Shown here piece by piece: positions 26,140 to 35,126 of a stretch of 64,000 bases of DNA. How positions within the stretch are numbered: the first letter of the stretch is position 1; every line of letters starts with the position of its first letter. Position numbers and translations under genes: made by a program. A model generated the notes under the pieces. The model was not told the origin of the DNA. It saw only the letters and a list, made by a program, of their open reading frames with translations, and did not search any database. The stretch comes from Streptococcus panodentis. GTDB taxonomy: Bacteria; Bacillota; Bacilli; Lactobacillales; Streptococcaceae. The stretch spans positions 70,761 through 134,760 of the forward strand of contig NZ_QFAY01000004.1 in assembly GCF_017884005.1 (NCBI RefSeq), in the 5' to 3' direction.

Positions 26140-27707
26140 AAAAGAAAGAAAATGAAAAGAAAAGCTTCCTGAGTAATTTGAATGAGCGCGACAAAATGCT
26201 GCTGACCGTCGTCGGAGGAGCGGCAGTACTTGCTGGCGGCGGCTTTCTGGTGTCAAACTCTTATACGAAGATGGCTCAGCTGTCTGAAGAGCATGCGACA
26301 ATCACGGCCGAGCTGGACGGCAAAAATGCCAAAATCAGCCAGAAGAAATCTCTGGCGAAGCAGCTGTCTGCTCTCAATTCGGAGACCCTTGAGCAGGCCA
26401 AGAAATACTATGGCACGACCAATCAGGGAGAGTTTATCTTCCTTGTTGACAAGCTGGTCAAGGACAGCGGCATCAAGTTTAAGTCGGTCAACTACAGCGA
26501 GAGCACAGAGCTGGATTTGAAGCAGGATGAAGCTTCTGCGACCTCTTCTGGCAGCCAGTCTTCTGCGACGCCGGCAGCCAGCACAACCTCCAGCAGCTCC
26601 AGTGACAGTTCCTCCTCTTCATCCGGCAGCAGCTCTAGCTCATCAGACACATCCTCCTCGTCCAGTGACACGGCTTCCAGCAGCTCCTCGGATGCCAATA
26701 CGGCGACGACAACGGCGGCCAGCACAGCTACCGGCACCGATCCTTACACCAATACCAATATCACGCAGATGACGGCGGATATTGAGTTTGAAGGGACTTA
26801 TACACAGGTGCTGAAATTGCTGGAGCTGATTGACGGCAATCAGCAAAAGATTGTCTCCAGCGAGCTGGAACTGGGCGGCAAGCAAAGCTTATCCGATACG
26901 GAAGAGCAGAGAAATCCCGAGCTGACCAGCGGTAAAATCAAGCTGCGCTTCTATCAGGTCAAGGATGTGGAGCGCTATGTAACGCTGGAAAGCAATGTGG
27001 ACAAGACACCGATCGAGTTTGCCAACTGGGAGTCACCGTTTGCGATTCCGACTTGGCAGGCGAGCAGCCTGTCTGTCACCGGAAATGGTACTGGCAAGGA
27101 TACGGCTGGCAGCAACAGCACTCTTGGTGCGGCTACCAGCACGACAGACAGCAACAATAATCTGGCTCCTTCCTATCTGGAGCAGCTGAGCACCCAGTCC
27201 AGTCAGAACAACGGCCTGTCCGCCTACTATAACTCATCAACTATTTACCGCTTTGAGTCTCCGCTCAAGCTGGTTCAGTCCGGCAGCAGCAACCAATATG
27301 ACGTCACTGTGGACAATACCGACTTCTTAGAGGGAACGGGCTCTAATGTTGTCAAAATTCCGGCAACCAAGTCTTCGACCCTGTTTGAAATGGAATTTGC
27401 AGCTCCTTATGTCAGCCTCAACAGCCAGCCTGACTATATCAGCTACTCACTCTATCTGTCCAATAAATGGCAGGGTGAAACGGGTCTGATTGTCAAGAAT
27501 GCCAGCGGCCAGAAGATCTACCTGCATGTCATCCGTCCTAACAGCTGGACCGGCTGGCGCGAGGTCAGCTTCAATCCGGCAGACATTCCGGGCTTCAGCT
27601 ATCCGATGACCATCATGGGCTATTACTTTGAAACCCCAAGCGGCGACAGCCCAGAAACAACGATGAAACTGGACAATCTGGCGGTTGACAATCTTGTTGT
27701 CAACTAA
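26136..27707 (+). CDS. pilO: PilO with Ser-rich linker and extra C-terminal domain
   Basis: A 523-residue protein, more than twice the usual PilO length. A cytoplasmic tail (MKKKENEKKSFLSNLNERDK), one membrane helix (MLLTVVGGAAVLAGGGFLVS) and a coiled coil are typical of PilO. At residues ~130-200 is a Ser/Thr/Ala linker inside the PilO ferredoxin-like fold, which resumes with ITQMTADIEFEGTYTQVLKLLELI. After residue ~340 comes a further domain of about 180 residues ending in MGYYFETPSGD and TMKLDNLAVDNLVVN, with the look of a galactose-binding-type jelly roll. A terminator follows, so it ends the first pil transcript. Confidence 0.82.
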   Translation: MKKKENEKKSFLSNLNERDKMLLTVVGGAAVLAGGGFLVSNSYTKMAQLSEEHATITAELDGKNAKISQKKSLAKQLSALNSETLEQAKKYYGTTNQGEFIFLVDKLVKDSGIKFKSVNYSESTELDLKQDEASATSSGSQSSATPAASTTSSSSSDSSSSSSGSSSSSSDTSSSSSDTASSSSSDANTATTTAASTATGTDPYTNTNITQMTADIEFEGTYTQVLKLLELIDGNQQKIVSSELELGGKQSLSDTEEQRNPELTSGKIKLRFYQVKDVERYVTLESNVDKTPIEFANWESPFAIPTWQASSLSVTGNGTGKDTAGSNSTLGAATSTTDSNNNLAPSYLEQLSTQSSQNNGLSAYYNSSTIYRFESPLKLVQSGSSNQYDVTVDNTDFLEGTGSNVVKIPATKSSTLFEMEFAAPYVSLNSQPDYISYSLYLSNKWQGETGLIVKNASGQKIYLHVIRPNSWTGWREVSFNPADIPGFSYPMTIMGYYFETPSGDSPETTMKLDNLAVDNLVVN

Positions 27708-27712
27708 GCCGC

Positions 27713-27739
27713 TTCCCTTTTTTAAGGGAATTTTCGTTT
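27713..27739 (+). terminator. Terminator inside the pil locus
   Basis: TTCCCTT and AAGGGAA form a stem followed by TTTTCGTTTTTTT. It separates the pilF-pilO group from the next genes. Confidence 0.7.
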
Positions 27740-27795
27740 TTTTGCAAAAAAACATCAGAAAACGAAAAAAAATTGGTTTTTAGACTAGCATAAGT

Positions 27796-27830
27796 CTTGC
27801 ATTTATAGTAAACTAAAATATATAGAATTT
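27796..27830 (+). promoter_or_regulatory. Possible second pil promoter
   Basis: TTGCAT and a TATAGAAT-type -10 lie about 18 bases apart just downstream of the terminator at 27713. Together they suggest a separate transcription unit for the following genes. A GC-rich leader of about 110 bases follows. Confidence 0.4.
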
Positions 27831-27944
27831 AAAAACAATACTCCGCCTACGAGCATGCGCACGAGGCAGCAGCTGAGGCGCGAATGTGTGGCTTTGAGCG
27901 GAGAGAGTATAAGATATTAGAAAGTGAGGTGCGGCAGAGACCAG

Positions 27945-29756
27945 ATGACATATTTTCTACCTTTTGGAGCAGGACTGATAGCACTGCATACGATCAGCAT
28001 TTTGCTGGTGACGAAGATTTCTTTGCTGAAGCGTCTCTTCCTTGTAGTGTGGGTGGTGCTCTTTGTGATTGGTGCGCCCTTCCTCTTTCAATATCTTCCG
28101 AGCCTAGCTTTTGTGGGTGTCTGTGCACTGGCGGTCATTTTCTATTTTGTCCTGCTTTTTGCTCAGGAATTGTCTCCGGCTAGGAAAAAATCAACCCTGT
28201 CCGCCAGAAGCAGAAGACATGCCAAGGGCAGACGGAGAAAAGCGGAGATGGAGGATTCGGAACCGGCATCCAGCAGAGAGCTGAACTTTGCTGCGGCACC
28301 GACCGGCAGAAAGAGAAAGGAAAGAAGTGAAGGGATGCAGTTTGAGGACAAGCCTGCTAAGCGGACAAAAGCTGCTGAGAAGGCCTCGTCCAATGAGCCA
28401 ATCCCTATCCGAAGCGATATGAAACGACACGATAAACCCAACTATCCCTACTCTGCGGATAATTTGGCGGAAGCTCCTGTCTTTGAGGAGTACGATTCGA
28501 GCGGCCGGAAGGAGCCGGCAGCGTCAGAGGGCGGCCCGCAAAGCGCCAGCGATGAATTTTTAGAGTCTCTGCTGCATCTGCGCAAGGGCTCAACCAAGGT
28601 CAAGGTGGCCAACTCGCTCCTTTCCTCTGCGGATGTGGACGGCTCCCTCAATGACCAAGGTTTTACCGATATTAATGATCCGATCTTTGAAACGGCTGTT
28701 TTGTCTAAAATCAGACCGACATCCTATGCAGAGTCTGACTATGGCGGTATCAGACCGCAGCTGGCCGGTGTTTCAGAAATGACAGGTGTCATTTCCCGCG
28801 AGCCGGCAGCCAGTGAGCTGGCAAGTCAGGAGTCTCTTGAAGCGCCTGCGAGAGAGGAAGCTGCCAGCAGTTTAGAGGATTTCTTTGCTGCTTCAGAAGT
28901 TTCTGCAGAAGCTTCAGAGCGGTCTCAGGCCGATACAGCGGCAGCAGAGCCTGTGAGCAGTCTGGAATCCCTCTTCTTTGCAGACAGTGCAGCTGCTGAG
29001 AGCGCAGCCAGTCAGCCTTCACCTGCTGCGGACTTGTCTGCACAGGCAGACTGGAGCAGAGATTCTGCTGAAATCCAGGAATACCAAGACATTCTCAGCC
29101 AGATCCAGCTTGATTTGCTGGGACCTGCTGAGGAAGCGGCAGTCTTTGAGGATCCAGCTTCAGCTGCGGAAATGGTGCCTGAGCCAGGTCTGAAAGAGGC
29201 AGCTGCTGAAAGTGAGCCAGCCGGACTGCAAAGTGCTGTTCTGACCGAGGCGGTCTCTGAGACAGAGCTCAGCCAGTCTGCAGCAGCGGCCTTTGCTGCA
29301 GCTGACATCCAGCCGGCAGATGAGGCGGAAATAGCAGCCGCAGCCGTGTCTGAGCCGCTTGAGCCCGCAGCGACAGCTGTTTCAGAAGAGAGTGAAGAAG
29401 ACTTGCTGAAAGAAATCGCAGAGCTTCTGCAAGCTGAGGAAGCCGCAGTGCAAAGGCCTGTAGCACCGTCTGCAGCGGCACCGGCCGCTCCTGCGGAGGA
29501 GAGCGAAGAGGACCTGCTGAAAGAAATCGCTGGCATACTGGGCGGTTCGGAAGAATCTAGTCAGCCTGCAGCCAGTCCCAAAGCAGAGCATGAGGAGGTC
29601 TACTACCAATTTCTGCTGCTGGAAAGCCAGGAGTTAGTGGCTTCAGATGCAAGTCAGGAAGCGGCAGCTTATCTGCAGGAGATCTTATCCGGCAGCACGG
29701 ACCAAAAAGTTCGCCAAGAAGCGTTCAAGTTACTGGACAAGATTGGGAAAATTTAA
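27945..29756 (+). CDS. Acidic Ala/Glu-rich membrane protein, FimV-like layout
   Basis: About 603 residues. The N-terminus has three hydrophobic helices (LIALHTISILLVTKISLL, LFLVVWVVLFVIGAPFLF, LAFVGVCALAVIFYFVLLFA) and then a basic stretch. The centre (residues ~150-530) is disordered, acidic and rich in Ala, Glu and Ser. It contains two near-identical segments ESEEDLLKEIA. The last ~50 residues (VYYQFLLLESQELVASDASQEAAAYLQEIL) look like one TPR-type helical pair. The layout recalls FimV/TspA proteins of Gram-negative pili, without sequence proof of homology. The start is uncertain: a GTG at 27924 is in frame. Confidence 0.65.
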   Translation: MTYFLPFGAGLIALHTISILLVTKISLLKRLFLVVWVVLFVIGAPFLFQYLPSLAFVGVCALAVIFYFVLLFAQELSPARKKSTLSARSRRHAKGRRRKAEMEDSEPASSRELNFAAAPTGRKRKERSEGMQFEDKPAKRTKAAEKASSNEPIPIRSDMKRHDKPNYPYSADNLAEAPVFEEYDSSGRKEPAASEGGPQSASDEFLESLLHLRKGSTKVKVANSLLSSADVDGSLNDQGFTDINDPIFETAVLSKIRPTSYAESDYGGIRPQLAGVSEMTGVISREPAASELASQESLEAPAREEAASSLEDFFAASEVSAEASERSQADTAAAEPVSSLESLFFADSAAAESAASQPSPAADLSAQADWSRDSAEIQEYQDILSQIQLDLLGPAEEAAVFEDPASAAEMVPEPGLKEAAAESEPAGLQSAVLTEAVSETELSQSAAAAFAAADIQPADEAEIAAAAVSEPLEPAATAVSEESEEDLLKEIAELLQAEEAAVQRPVAPSAAAPAAPAEESEEDLLKEIAGILGGSEESSQPAASPKAEHEEVYYQFLLLESQELVASDASQEAAAYLQEILSGSTDQKVRQEAFKLLDKIGKI

Positions 29757-29814
29757 TATTATAGTATACGTATCAAATTGATCAACATCAATTAGAAGGG
29801 TTTTAGGGGAAATT

Positions 29815-30912
29815 ATGAAAAGTTGTAAGACGATTACAGGGACCGTTGTCATTGAGATTGAAAAAGGTATGGGCCTTGGGGAAGTGCATGAAGTTTTTGT
29901 AGATGAGGGGGTCAATCTGACCTTTGTCATCAAGTCAAAACAGTCAGCTCAGCCATTTGCCCTGCTTTCCAGCAAGAATATCCAAGGCATCGGTGATTTT
30001 GCGGTCATGGTGGAAAACAGCTCTGTCTTTCAGGACCTTGACGAGGCAGACCTTCAAGTCCTCAATGACAAGCAAGGCAGTATCTTTGATGAAATTGTTA
30101 TCACCATTGACGGCAATAAAGTAGGGACAGTGGTAGACTACCATATCGATGAAAAGAATGAAATCGGCTATCTGGTTGTCAATCCTGAAGACGCCGGCGA
30201 GGAAATTCAGATTCCGAAATCACGCATTTTGATGATTGGGAAGGAATACATCATCCTCAATGACGAAAAAAAGTCAGCAGTGCACTTTGAAGCAGATGCG
30301 GAGCTGGGCCGGCTGGCTGCGGCTGATCTGCTTGCGGCAGCAGCGCCGGCTCAGCCTGAGCCTGCAGCGGCAGAGACAGCAGCAGCTCCTGAGGAGCCTG
30401 TTTTCGAGCCGATTGCTGCTGAAAAAGAAGCAGCAGCTGACCTGACAGAGGCTTTGGCTGCTGTTGAGCTGCAGCATGCAGCGGAGGAATTGGATCTTTC
30501 TGCCGTTCAAGTGGCTGAATCAGCCGTAGCAGATCTGCCGCAGGCAGAAGACCTGCTGCAGGAAGCAGCTGAGCAAGTATCTGAGGCAGGCGAGGCGCTC
30601 AGCCTCGAAGCGGATGCTCCAAGTCTGGATGCAGCTCTGGAGGAAGTTTTGACCGCGTCTCATGAGGCTGTAGAGACTGCTATCAGTACAGCACCTGTCG
30701 CTGAGGAAGAACCAGCAGAAAAGCAGGAAGCCAATGACTTTGTCAGCCAGCAAAAACGCCTCTTGGTCGGCAAAAAACTGCAGAAAGATTTGGTGAATGC
30801 AGACGGCGGTGTGATTCTCTATGCCGGTGATACAGTGAGCGATGATGTCATTGACTTTCTGCGCCGCATCGACCGCAAGTTCCTTATCCGCTTAGCTGAA
30901 TGCGTCGTATAA
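29815..30912 (+). CDS. PRC-barrel protein with Ala/Glu-rich linker
   Basis: A 365-residue protein without signal peptide or membrane helix, so cytoplasmic. Residues 1-165 read as two PRC-barrel domains: VVIEIEKGMGLGEVHEVFVDE and GSIFDEIVITIDGNKVGTVVDYHID ... IPKSRILMIGKEYIIL. Residues ~170-305 are an Ala/Glu-rich disordered linker. The last ~55 residues (LLVGKKLQKDLVNADGGVILYAGDTVSDDVIDFLRRI) form a small barrel-like module also seen near HD-domain and polymerase proteins. GGGGAAA precedes the ATG. Probably a cytoplasmic scaffold or regulator of pilus assembly; function not known to me. Confidence 0.7.
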   Translation: MKSCKTITGTVVIEIEKGMGLGEVHEVFVDEGVNLTFVIKSKQSAQPFALLSSKNIQGIGDFAVMVENSSVFQDLDEADLQVLNDKQGSIFDEIVITIDGNKVGTVVDYHIDEKNEIGYLVVNPEDAGEEIQIPKSRILMIGKEYIILNDEKKSAVHFEADAELGRLAAADLLAAAAPAQPEPAAAETAAAPEEPVFEPIAAEKEAAADLTEALAAVELQHAAEELDLSAVQVAESAVADLPQAEDLLQEAAEQVSEAGEALSLEADAPSLDAALEEVLTASHEAVETAISTAPVAEEEPAEKQEANDFVSQQKRLLVGKKLQKDLVNADGGVILYAGDTVSDDVIDFLRRIDRKFLIRLAECVV

Positions 30913-30919
30913 GGCTGGG

Positions 30920-31981
30920 ATGAAATTCATGTCAAGAAGAAAAAGAAAGATTTCATCGAAATATCAAAAACTACTTCCAGCAGGGACACTCGCTGCCTTT
31001 CTGCTGGGTAGTTTATTTTATGTCATTTTCATCTTTCATCCCGCTATCGATATGAGTATCAACGGCCGCTCCCCCCTTCAGGTCCATTCCCGGAGTCAGG
31101 CTGAAATAGAAGTTTACAGAGAGCTGCCCTACAAAGCCAGTTTTCAGCTGTCCACCGGCCAAAGCTTTTCTGTGGATATGCGTTTTTTGGGGCTCAGCTA
31201 TTTTACGGCTGAGGAGCTGAGACGTCTGGACAACATCTCGGCCAAGACAGTCTGGGACAAGTTTACACCTTTTTTTGACACAAGTGAAAATCTGCCCATC
31301 GCTGTCTACCCTAACCGTATCTTCTGGCTCAAGCCGCTGGAAGAAGTGCTGACAGGCTATCCGAACCTGCTGCGCCAGCAGCCTGCGACCAATCATCTGG
31401 TCATGGATGGGGAGTCCGCTGTTAAGGTGGCTGACAAGAGCAATGGCTATCAGATTGAGCCTGCTGCCTTCATTCAGGCAGCGGAGGAAATTGCCAAATC
31501 CGGCAAGTTTGACGCTGTTCCGGTTGAGAGTCAGTCTGTAGAAGCAGAAGACCAGGCCGAGCTGCTGGGCCAATACAGCCATTATCTGGAACGCACAGAG
31601 GTGGCCTTTCCTGACAATAAGACTCAGGAAGCAAACATGAAGACAGCCTTTTATAAGCTGCAGAATATCTATCTGGCGGCCGGAGAAACCAAGTCCATTT
31701 CGGACTTGCTGGGAGATCTGACGGCTGAATCTGGCTATCTGCCAGTCAAGGATAAGGATAAAGAAGTATATGGTATGGGAGCTGAGCAGATTGTAGATGC
31801 CATTCGGCAGCTCGCATTTTCACGGATGAATGTCGTGTCTTACAGAGGACAGTTTTTCAATATCGGGAATCCCGCTGAGGGCTTGACAGAACTGACTGTT
31901 CAGAACAATACAGATACGGATATGGTCTTTTCATTGAGTTTGGAGGAGGGGCAGATTACTGTCATTTTGGCATCTAAGTAA
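30920..31981 (+). CDS. Membrane-anchored protein with VanW/peptidoglycan-binding resemblance
   Basis: A 353-residue bitopic protein. A basic N-terminus and one helix (LLPAGTLAAFLLGSLFYVIFIF) anchor it, with the bulk outside. The middle segment NGYQIEPAAFIQAAEEIAKSGKFDAVPVE resembles the PG_binding_4 region found in YoaR/VanW-type proteins. The part after residue ~230 (YLAAGETKSISDLLGDLTAESGYL ... GMGAEQIVDAIRQLAFSRMNVV) matches the VanW-like start NSGKPFS-type fold in general outline only. Located eight bases after the PRC-barrel gene and 12 before pilD, so a pilus role at the cell wall is likely. Confidence 0.6.
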   Translation: MKFMSRRKRKISSKYQKLLPAGTLAAFLLGSLFYVIFIFHPAIDMSINGRSPLQVHSRSQAEIEVYRELPYKASFQLSTGQSFSVDMRFLGLSYFTAEELRRLDNISAKTVWDKFTPFFDTSENLPIAVYPNRIFWLKPLEEVLTGYPNLLRQQPATNHLVMDGESAVKVADKSNGYQIEPAAFIQAAEEIAKSGKFDAVPVESQSVEAEDQAELLGQYSHYLERTEVAFPDNKTQEANMKTAFYKLQNIYLAAGETKSISDLLGDLTAESGYLPVKDKDKEVYGMGAEQIVDAIRQLAFSRMNVVSYRGQFFNIGNPAEGLTELTVQNNTDTDMVFSLSLEEGQITVILASK

Positions 31982-31993
31982 GGGAAAAAGATT

Positions 31994-32740
31994 ATGATGA
32001 TTGCAAGTTTAGTGTTTATTTTAGGTGTCGTTTTTGGGAGTTTTTTCAATGTCGTCATTTATCGGGTGCCGCTGGAAAAGAGCATTGCCAAGGGGCGGTC
32101 CATGTGTCCTTCCTGCGGCCATGAGCTGACTGCAGCGGAGCTGATTCCGATTGTGTCGATTATCATCCAGGGCTTCAAGTGCAAAAACTGCAAGCAGCCG
32201 ATTTCGCCGCGTTACCTCATTGTCGAGCTTCTGACCGGTCTGCTCTGGCTGGCTTCCTACCTGATTTTTCAGGATCAGGGCCCTTGGATGGTTGTCTCAG
32301 CCTGCCTCTTGGTATCGCTCTGTATCATTATCGGCTATATTGACTTTGATACCCAGTATATCTCCGATACGGTGCTGCTGGTTTTCTGGCTGGCCCGTCT
32401 GGCGGTCATCTGGTTTGTCACGGATTATTCCTACTGGGATATGCTCTTTTCTATGCTGGTTGGCGCGGGCCTTTACTCCCTCATTTATTTTGGGGCCAAG
32501 GCCTACTACAAGAGAGAAGCCTTTGGCATGGGGGACATCCTTTACCTGGCTGCTTTGGGCAGCTGGTTCAGCCCTTTGCATACCGCCATTCTCGGTTACG
32601 GCTCATTCTTTGTGGCAGGAGCGATTCTTCTCCTTGCGATGATATTTAAGAAGTTCAAATTTAAATTAAAAGAAGAAGTGCCTTTTGGCCCAGCTATGAG
32701 CATCATGGCCGTCATCCTGTATTTCTGGGGAGGAATGTAG
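31994..32740 (+). CDS. pilD: Prepilin peptidase PilD
   Basis: A 248-residue inner membrane aspartyl protease of the A24A family, which cleaves and N-methylates prepilins. It begins FILGVVFGSFFNVVIYRVP. The zinc Cys tetrad is CPSCGHELTAAELIPI with CKNC, which marks the methyltransferase-containing type. Catalytic aspartates are in YIDFDTQYISD and FGMGDILYLAALG (GxGD). It is the only prepilin peptidase gene in the window and should process PilE1-3, PilA, PilB and PilC. Two start codons (31994, 31997) are possible. Confidence 0.96.
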   Translation: MMIASLVFILGVVFGSFFNVVIYRVPLEKSIAKGRSMCPSCGHELTAAELIPIVSIIIQGFKCKNCKQPISPRYLIVELLTGLLWLASYLIFQDQGPWMVVSACLLVSLCIIIGYIDFDTQYISDTVLLVFWLARLAVIWFVTDYSYWDMLFSMLVGAGLYSLIYFGAKAYYKREAFGMGDILYLAALGSWFSPLHTAILGYGSFFVAGAILLLAMIFKKFKFKLKEEVPFGPAMSIMAVILYFWGGM

Positions 32741-32769
32741 GACTGGTGTGCATCATTTGAGTATTAGAA

Positions 32770-33387
32770 ATGGATAGAAAAATGTTTAGGAAGAAAAAAA
32801 CTATTGCTGCAGCTCTGACCACAGCTGCAATCTTGGCGGGAAGCCTGCTTTCGGCCAGTCAACTGTCGGCCAATGAAAGGGCCAATCTGGATTCGTCTGC
32901 TGTTCGGGTTTCTGAGCAGTTCAAGGCTAAAAAAACGGGCGCTGTCGTCTTTTCCGAAGATGTGACCGTGGCAAGCTCGGTATCAGCTGAGTTTATTGAC
33001 AGCCGTCTGGCGGGTACGCCTATGGCTGGATTGGGCAAAGCTTTCAAGAAAGCAGAAAAAGACCACGGCGTGAATGCGATTTTTCTGGTAGGTCTGGCCA
33101 TTCACGAATCGGACTACGGCCGCAGCCAAATCGCCCAAGCCAAGCACAATCTCTTTGGCTTCATGGCCTACGACTCCAGTCCTTTTTCCAGCGCAGGAAA
33201 TTTCGCAACATTTGATGACGGCATTGACACGGTAGCCCGCTATCTGAGTGAGCACTATCTCAAGCCGGGCGGCCAGTTTTACAACGGCAAGAGCATGGCT
33301 GCTATCAATGTCAAATACGCATCAGACAAAACTTGGCACAGCAAGATTGCGATTCGTATTCGGAATTTTTTGAAGACAAAAGGCTAA
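32770..33387 (+). CDS. Secreted glucosaminidase-family peptidoglycan hydrolase
   Basis: A 205-residue protein with a signal peptide (KKKTIAAALTTAAILAGSLLSASQLSANE). The mature domain matches the GH73 glucosaminidase fold: GVNAIFLVGLAIHESDYGRSQ holds the catalytic glutamate, followed by AKHNLFGFMAYDSSPF, FATFDDGIDTVARYLSEHYL and the closing WHSKIAIRIRNFL. It has no cell-wall-binding repeats. As last gene of the pil locus it may open the peptidoglycan for the filament. The start is uncertain (32770 or 32782); a terminator follows. Confidence 0.82.
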   Translation: MDRKMFRKKKTIAAALTTAAILAGSLLSASQLSANERANLDSSAVRVSEQFKAKKTGAVVFSEDVTVASSVSAEFIDSRLAGTPMAGLGKAFKKAEKDHGVNAIFLVGLAIHESDYGRSQIAQAKHNLFGFMAYDSSPFSSAGNFATFDDGIDTVARYLSEHYLKPGGQFYNGKSMAAINVKYASDKTWHSKIAIRIRNFLKTKG

Positions 33388-33388
33388 G

Positions 33389-33416
33389 GAGTGGAGAAGC
33401 ATCTCTGCTCTTTTTT
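33389..33416 (+). terminator. Terminator at the end of the pil locus
   Basis: GAGTGGAGA pairs with TCTCTGCTC through two G-U pairs around loop AGCA and is followed by six T. Confidence 0.75.
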
Positions 33417-33722
33417 GGGTCAACGATCGCCTGCTGACACTCTGTTTATACTTGATGAAAATCATCAGCAAACCAGGCGGGAGCAGACAGGATAACAGTT
33501 AGCTGCTCATCCTGTCGCGAGAAATCCCACAGGACTTTCTCTGACTCCGCAGGAGGCGGTGGGACAGACTCCCATGATGGCTGCGCCCTCACCCACAGAG
33601 GGATGTATCTTTGGGAAGATACTGTATAAGAGAGTGGGGCAAAAATCGGTCAGACGGAGTCTTCGATTTTGTCGTCCCGCCTCAGCTTGTGGATAAAGTC
33701 AAGCAAAGCTTGTTGTCAAATT
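33417..33722. repeat. Intergenic region with repeat family B
   Basis: 33558-33600 contains, on the minus strand, GGGTGAGGGCG followed by GCCATCATGGGAGTCTGTCCC, which recurs on the plus strand near 39220-39260. The remainder holds degenerate GTCCCGCCTC-type repeat pieces and no gene. Confidence 0.55.
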
Positions 33723-33754
33723 TTAGGAGACATTTATATTAGGAGACATTTATA

Positions 33755-34657
33755 ATGGAAAAGATAGGAATAAACATAGTTTTTAGAAAAGCTTGGGAAT
33801 TGATGCTCCGGTATTTTTTCGTTTGGTTGGGCGGCCTGCTCGTGGTGTTTCTGCCTTTATTTGCTCTGGGCTACAGTTGGTCTCTTAGTATACTGGGTGA
33901 TTTTATATTTAATATTTATTCAAACTACCGGGCTGGCTGGGACAGCGTAACCATTGCCATTCCCTTGATTTGGGCTGTGGGCTCTAGTATTATAGTTCCC
34001 TATATCAATAAATTCTCCCTGACCATGGTCCGCAATCCGCAAGCAGTCCGCAGGAACTTTTGGCAGGCTGTCTGGTACAGTCTCTCCGACGGCCTGCTGA
34101 CCCGCTTTCTTTATACTTTCCTTTGTTTTCTGCCTCTGGTCATTGCTTTGTATGCTGGTTTGCAGAATTTGACAAATGAACTGTTTTGGCAGGAAATTTT
34201 TGGGAATTTTGAACAGATAGTTGGCCTGCTCATATTCTTGTCTTATCTAGGGCCGATTATCTGGGTCCTGTCTCAATTGCTGTACAGCTACCTCTTTGAA
34301 TCCCACTTCTTTTTGTTGTTTTATATCCTGCAGGATACCAGTTCCAGAGATAATCGTTTGGCTCCTCTGTCTTTCTTTGGCTGTCTGAGAAAGTCCGTCT
34401 CCCTGATTGGGGGTTACAGGGTTCGTTATATGTGGCTGTCATTTCTGCTGAAACTGCTGGTTTTTGGGGCAAATTATGTTGTTGTCTTATTGACGCTGCT
34501 TTTTGTGAAGCTTTTGGGAGCTGAGGCACTCAATGCGGTGCAATTTCTGCCGCTGCTCTTTACAGCTGTGTTTCAGCTTTTTGATCTCATTGCGCGGGCA
34601 GTTTTTGCAGATGCCTTAATGGCAAAGGACGAGGAAATTGTGGATTTTGGGGATTAG
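33755..34657 (+). CDS. Polytopic membrane protein (DUF975-like), paralog 1
   Basis: A 300-residue protein with about six hydrophobic segments. It begins with a short amphipathic helix INIVFRKAWELMLRYFFVWLGG. Conserved with the next gene are PYINKFSLTMVRNPQ, the SHFFLL segment, ILQDTSSRDN and GCLRKSVSLIGGYRVRYMWLSF. The general pattern suggests the DUF975/glycerophosphodiesterase-membrane-domain group, but I cannot name a function. The ribosome binding site TTAGGAGACATTTATA occurs twice in tandem right before the ATG. Confidence 0.75.
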   Translation: MEKIGINIVFRKAWELMLRYFFVWLGGLLVVFLPLFALGYSWSLSILGDFIFNIYSNYRAGWDSVTIAIPLIWAVGSSIIVPYINKFSLTMVRNPQAVRRNFWQAVWYSLSDGLLTRFLYTFLCFLPLVIALYAGLQNLTNELFWQEIFGNFEQIVGLLIFLSYLGPIIWVLSQLLYSYLFESHFFLLFYILQDTSSRDNRLAPLSFFGCLRKSVSLIGGYRVRYMWLSFLLKLLVFGANYVVVLLTLLFVKLLGAEALNAVQFLPLLFTAVFQLFDLIARAVFADALMAKDEEIVDFGD

Positions 34658-34690
34658 TATGGGTAAAAATAGAAAGGCTTTTAGAAATTT

Positions 34691-35126
34691 TATAGTCATT
34701 TAGTTTAACTTTTATTCCTTTGTTGGCTGAAACAGGTCGGGGGAGTGAAAAGGTTCCCCGAACCTTCCCTGCTTTTGAATTTTTGGGCAGGGGCTTGGCG
34801 GTGGGACAGGCGGTGGGACAGAACTAAATTTTGAAAAAATTTAGTTCTGTCCCAGCCCCGCGAGGATGATTAGGAGCTTTTTGGAGTCTAAAAGACGAAC
34901 AAAGTTGAGACTTGCTTCGCAAGTCCTATCCGCAACCTCAAAGCAGTGCTTTTGTTGCTTCCTCTCGGAAGCTCTATCTATAATCTCAAAACCTCCACTG
35001 GAGCTTTTGAGCAATCAGCTACCGCGTCAAGAGTTTTTTTCCAAAACAAAGCGAGACTGAAGGACTTTTGTCCCAGCCTCACTCTCAGGCCATTTCACGA
35101 CTAAAAGCAAACTAAAAGATTATATA
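34691..35126 (+). repeat. MITE-like repeat, copy 2
   Basis: The ends read TATAGTCATTTAGTTTAACT and GCAAACTAAAAGATTATATA, inverted repeats with outer TA. A perfect 18-bp hairpin, GGGACAGAACTAAATTTT at 34815-34832 with its complement at 34836-34853, lies inside. The following CCCCGCGAGGATGATTAGGA is shared with copy 1. A 64-codon frame in it is not a gene. Confidence 0.7.
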
